In this document: piece by piece, positions 61,491 to 64,000 of the stretch | Layout: the number at the start of each line of letters is the position of its first letter | Position numbering within the stretch: the first letter of the stretch is position 1 | From: Streptomyces iconiensis | GTDB taxonomy: Bacteria > Actinomycetota > Actinomycetes > Streptomycetales > Streptomycetaceae | Length of the DNA: 64,000 nucleotides | Assembly (NCBI RefSeq): GCF_028657195.3 | Contig: NZ_JANCPR020000029.1 | Span: 1 to 64,000 of the forward strand | Direction: 5' to 3' | The notes under the pieces: generated by a model | The model's database searches: none | What the model was told of the DNA's origin: nothing | Seen by the model: the letters and a program-made list of their open reading frames with translations, nothing else | Position numbers and translations under genes: made by a program

Positions 61491-61572
61491 GAGCCGGTCG
61501 CCGGAGCCGGGCACGCGCACCGGCGTGTGCCCGGCCTGCCCTCGTGTTCGGCGTGCTGAACGGACGGTGTTG

Positions 61573-62160
61573 ATGCGCAGACTCTTCGACCCCTGCCCTG
61601 TGGCGATGGCCCGGATCCCGCTACGCCCCGTTTCCGGCCTCGCTGAGGGCAGCGACGGTCTGCTGGACGAGGGCGTCTTCCTCGCCGGCCGGAGCGCCCA
61701 ACGGGCTGACGGCACCGAGCGCGGGCGCGTCCCCCGCAGTGGCTACGACCTGCGCTCCCGTACGCGCCCTACCCCGCACGGCGTCTTCGCCGGCGTCGCA
61801 CCTGCGCTGCTCACCGGCTCCGCGTCCGTCCTGCGCCTGGGACGTGCTCACCGGACCGTGACCACGCTCAATCCTGCGTGGCTGGCTGCCGTGGCCACCC
61901 GGCTGCTTCATCAAGAGGGAGACTTGCTGCCTGGTCTGAGTCTCACTGCCGCCTCCCTGGCCACGGAGCGGGGTGGGCGGCTGGAAGTCGAACGTCCCAC
62001 TCGGCAGGGGCCGCAGCTGTCCGGGGTGCGTGCCACCACGGTCTCGCGGTGGCTGCTGGAGACCAGCCGCAGCGAGGTAGCAGCCGCGGAGCTGCTGAGG
62101 GAACTTCAGCGGCGCCACCCCGGCGCCGGGGCGCCGATGGTGCGGCGTGCCGTCCTCGAC
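61573..62160 (+). pseudogene. lantibiotic dehydratase (LanB-type), N-terminal fragment
   Basis: The start MRRLFDPCPVAMARIPLRPV and the motif YDLRSRTRPTPHGVFAGVAP are those of class I lanthipeptide dehydratases (Lant_dehydr_N), whose RxxxRxTPFGLFAG-like site uses glutamyl-tRNA. About 195 of an expected about 800-1000 residues remain. The frame then passes without homology into a recombinase relic, which probably brought the deletion. It lies 82 bases after the precursor gene. Confidence 0.75.
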
Positions 62161-62269
62161 CCGTTGCCGCCGTTGAGGTCACAGGCAAGCCAGGCCGTAC
62201 AAGACGGCGTCGCCACCTATGTCATCGACATCGCCGGTTCGCGGAAGCTTCCGGCCTGCGGCCCTGGCC

Positions 62270-62872
62270 CAGAAGACCGCCCGCGATCTCACCTTCCCGG
62301 CCGAGCGATGGAACGGCCCCTCACAGCCGATGGACGACGAGGCCCGCCGGGCCTCCGCCCGACGTCTGCCGCATGACGACACCCTCCAGCCCGAAGCCCG
62401 ACTCGCCGGCCTGCTGTTGCTCCTCTATGCCCAGTGGCCCGCCGCGATCTCCCGGCTCACCGTCGACCACATCGAGGAGACGGACGGAGCCGTCCGCATC
62501 CACCTCGGCGCCGTCCCGGTCGAATTCCCGGCACCCGTTGCAGATCTCGCCCTCCAACAAATCGCGGTCCGCCGCAGCCATGCCGTCCTCGCCCGAACAG
62601 ACTCACCCCGGCTGCTCCCCGGAGGCCGGCCCGGCCGCCCGATCAGCGCCTGGGACGTGGGCGAACGACTCCGCAAACTCGGCATCCGGCTCGCGGAAGC
62701 CCGCTCGACCGCACTCTCCCAGCTCGCCACCGAGCTACCTGCAGCAGTCCTCGCACGCACCCTCGGCATCGACATCACCGTCGCCGTCAAGTGGCAGCGA
62801 GCCGCTGCCGGAGACAGGGGCGCCTACGCAGCCGACGTCGCCCGCCGCACCCAGCCGAACGGAGCACGTTGA
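62270..62872 (+). pseudogene. tyrosine recombinase-like C-terminal fragment
   Basis: About 200 residues (DDTLQPEARLAGLLLLLYAQ, then ISRLTVDHIEETDGAVRIHL and LPAAVLARTLGIDITVAVKW) match the end of a class of Streptomyces site-specific integrase-like proteins. The N-terminal part is absent. The frame is open from the LanB remnant side, but no start belongs to it. It may be the cause of LanB truncation. Confidence 0.5.
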
Positions 62873-62916
62873 CCATGCCCGGTCACGGTCGACCCCGCCC
62901 CGTGTTGCGGCCCTCG

Positions 62917-63540
62917 TCAGCCGGCGGCAGTCTCCCATTCCAGTCCCAAGTAGCTCCAGCGCACGCCTTGCCGGCCATGCGGGTCTTCACGCTCGCTGAG
63001 GTGCACAACACTCAGACCATGGCCACGGGCGAGCTCGCTCGTCTCGTGCGCCGAAACATTGAACATCCGCCGCCCGGCCGGCACGGGGCCGTGCCGCAGG
63101 GAGAGGACCACACGCCCCTTGGAGGCAAGAAGGCCGGCGATACCCTCCATCGCCGACGACCGCTGCTGTCCGTCCAGATGCATCCACACAGCCGTCAGAA
63201 GAATCAGGCTGAAACGCTGACCGCGACTGCGAAGCACACTCATCTCGGGCAGAGAGTCGTCGAGCCACTCGATGTCCCGGTCGGCATGGATGTGTTGACC
63301 CAGCGCGCGAAGTTCCGCAGTGGGCTCAGCGGCGACGACCGCGTGCCCCTGACCGGTCAGCGCGGCGGCATCGCGGCCACTGCCGGCACCGATGTCGAGG
63401 ATCGCGCTGGGCTGGGAGGGGAACAGGTGCAGTACATCGTGGTGGACGTCGGCGAAGGAGACGCTCTCGTACTGCTCGACGAGCGCGTCGGCGGCTTCGC
63501 CATAGCCGGCGGTACTGGCAAGGGGCTTGGGATCGATCAC
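62917..63540 (-). CDS. class I SAM-dependent methyltransferase
   Basis: 207 residues beginning MIDPKPLASTAGYGEAADAL. The SAM loop is AILDIGAGSGRDAAALTGQG (46-65), followed by LILLTAVWMHLDGQQR and KGRVVLSLRHGPVPAGRRMF. It has the length and motifs of complete small-molecule methyltransferases; the substrate is unknown. It converges with the recombinase relic 45 bases away and is not linked to other biosynthetic genes. Confidence 0.8.
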   Translation of the reverse strand: MIDPKPLASTAGYGEAADALVEQYESVSFADVHHDVLHLFPSQPSAILDIGAGSGRDAAALTGQGHAVVAAEPTAELRALGQHIHADRDIEWLDDSLPEMSVLRSRGQRFSLILLTAVWMHLDGQQRSSAMEGIAGLLASKGRVVLSLRHGPVPAGRRMFNVSAHETSELARGHGLSVVHLSEREDPHGRQGVRWSYLGLEWETAAG

Positions 63541-63584
63541 TCGTACAGACTAGCGAGCAGTTCCCGACGGCCTCATCTCCGCGC

Positions 63585-63690
63585 ATTGCCGGGTAGGAGG
63601 GGCGGGTTGCCCCGCCGCCCCCCTCAGAACCGTGCGAGCCACTCATCGCGGCACACGGCTCGTGCAAGCCCCACAGGGCGATTCATGAGA
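63585..63690 (-). ncRNA. group II intron, 3' domains relic
   Basis: On the minus strand: GAGCCGTGTGCCGCGATGAG, then TGGCTCGCACGGTTCTGAGG and GGGGCGGCGGGGCAACCCGC, ending in CCTACCCGGC. This is the domain IV-VI region of a bacterial group II intron. No maturase codons are recognisable on the side toward 64000, so only the tail remains. Confidence 0.6.
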
Positions 63691-63722
63691 GTTGTGCTGT
63701 GCCCCTGCGTTGGCGGTGAGAT

Positions 63723-63943
63723 ATCCGCGGCGACAGGAAGCGTGGGCCAAGTCCGGTGAGCGACAGGCATTCTGGGAGACCTACGGCCCCGTGGACGAGT
63801 CCGAGGCAACAGTGTGGCGGCAGAAGATCTACGAGGCTCGGCACCTCGGCGCCAGTCGTCTTGAGCGCCACCGCCGGGGTAAGGCCCATGGCGTAGGGGA
63901 CACCTACGCGGCGCTGGCTGACGTCGTGGCTGCCCTGGGCTGA
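63723..63943 (+). pseudogene. unknown gene, 5'-truncated
   Basis: About 70 residues of good codon use (RQEAWAKSGERQAFWETYGP, then VWRQKIYEARHLGASRLERH and DTYAALADVVAALG) run to a stop at 63943. The frame upstream enters the intron relic, so the true 5' end is missing. The family is not recognised. Nothing is seen in 63944-64000. Confidence 0.4.
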
Positions 63944-64000
63944 GCACACCGGCCGACGCCGGGGCGCAGAGGACTTACGGCGCAGCGGACAACACGGTGG

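Noticed and set aside
63624..63947. 107-codon minus-strand open frame
   Set aside because: It reads through the group II intron RNA region, and its residues reflect RNA structure, not protein.
1..64000. CRISPR arrays, tRNA and rRNA genes
   Set aside because: No regularly spaced repeats and no cloverleaf or rRNA-like stretches were recognised by eye; a tRNA/rRNA scan would be the decisive test.

Overview
The window is high-GC actinobacterial DNA, almost certainly Streptomyces: codon use is strongly GC-biased, AGGAGG-type ribosome sites and GTG starts are common, genes often overlap by GTGA, and several families are Streptomyces-typical (DUF317, DUF6086, DUF6233, DUF6247, FxLD lanthipeptide). 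The density of broken insertion sequences, prophage and intron relics suggests a chromosome arm or a linear plasmid. No housekeeping operon, tRNA, rRNA or CRISPR array was recognised.

Layout. 0-19.6 kb is accessory DNA: a guanidinoacetate-methyltransferase-like gene at the left, a VOC protein, a RelBE-type toxin-antitoxin pair, a decayed prophage terminase, an alanyl-tRNA synthetase relic, a DUF317 relic, several IS fragments, one complete IS5-type element and a group II intron 3' end. At 19.8-21.9 kb an intact IS1182-type element interrupts a tyrosine recombinase. At 22-31.2 kb lie a very large membrane M48 metallopeptidase with a coupled accessory gene, a 64-bp perfect palindrome in its upstream divergent region, a second toxin-antitoxin-like pair, a frameshifted sigma-factor operon, a YjzC/DNA-ligase pair and a palindrome-controlled monooxygenase. 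An IS701-type element with CTAG at both ends (31.8-33.4 kb) sits inside an IS481 relic.

The main feature is a minus-strand gene train from 49.3 down to about 33.7 kb: an EgtD-like methyltransferase, a DMT-family exporter, a sulfotransferase, a cytosolic substrate-binding-like protein, a TPP enzyme, a PLP cystathionine-synthase-like enzyme, an amino-acid dehydrogenase, an adenylosuccinate-lyase-like enzyme, an SDR, CysD, CysNC and a cation/proton antiporter. CysD and CysNC would make PAPS and the sulfotransferase would spend it. The other enzymes would build or reshape a small amino-acid-like molecule, and the membrane proteins may export it. There is no PKS, NRPS or terpene core, so this looks like a non-canonical cluster for a small sulfated or N-sulfonated metabolite. 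Its head is more AT-rich than the rest, which fits transfer.

51-64 kb holds a PCMT-like methyltransferase coupled to a 32-codon ORF, an alpha/beta hydrolase, a TetR regulator facing a truncated MFS gene, a PNPOx-flavoreductase fusion, a FabH-type ketosynthase, a frameshifted response regulator, and a decayed FxLD lanthipeptide locus whose precursor gene is still intact. A second group II intron relic lies at the right edge. Most frameshifts fall in mobile or accessory genes, while the 33.7-49.3 kb genes are all open. Some frameshifts sit at G/C homopolymers and could be sequencing errors.
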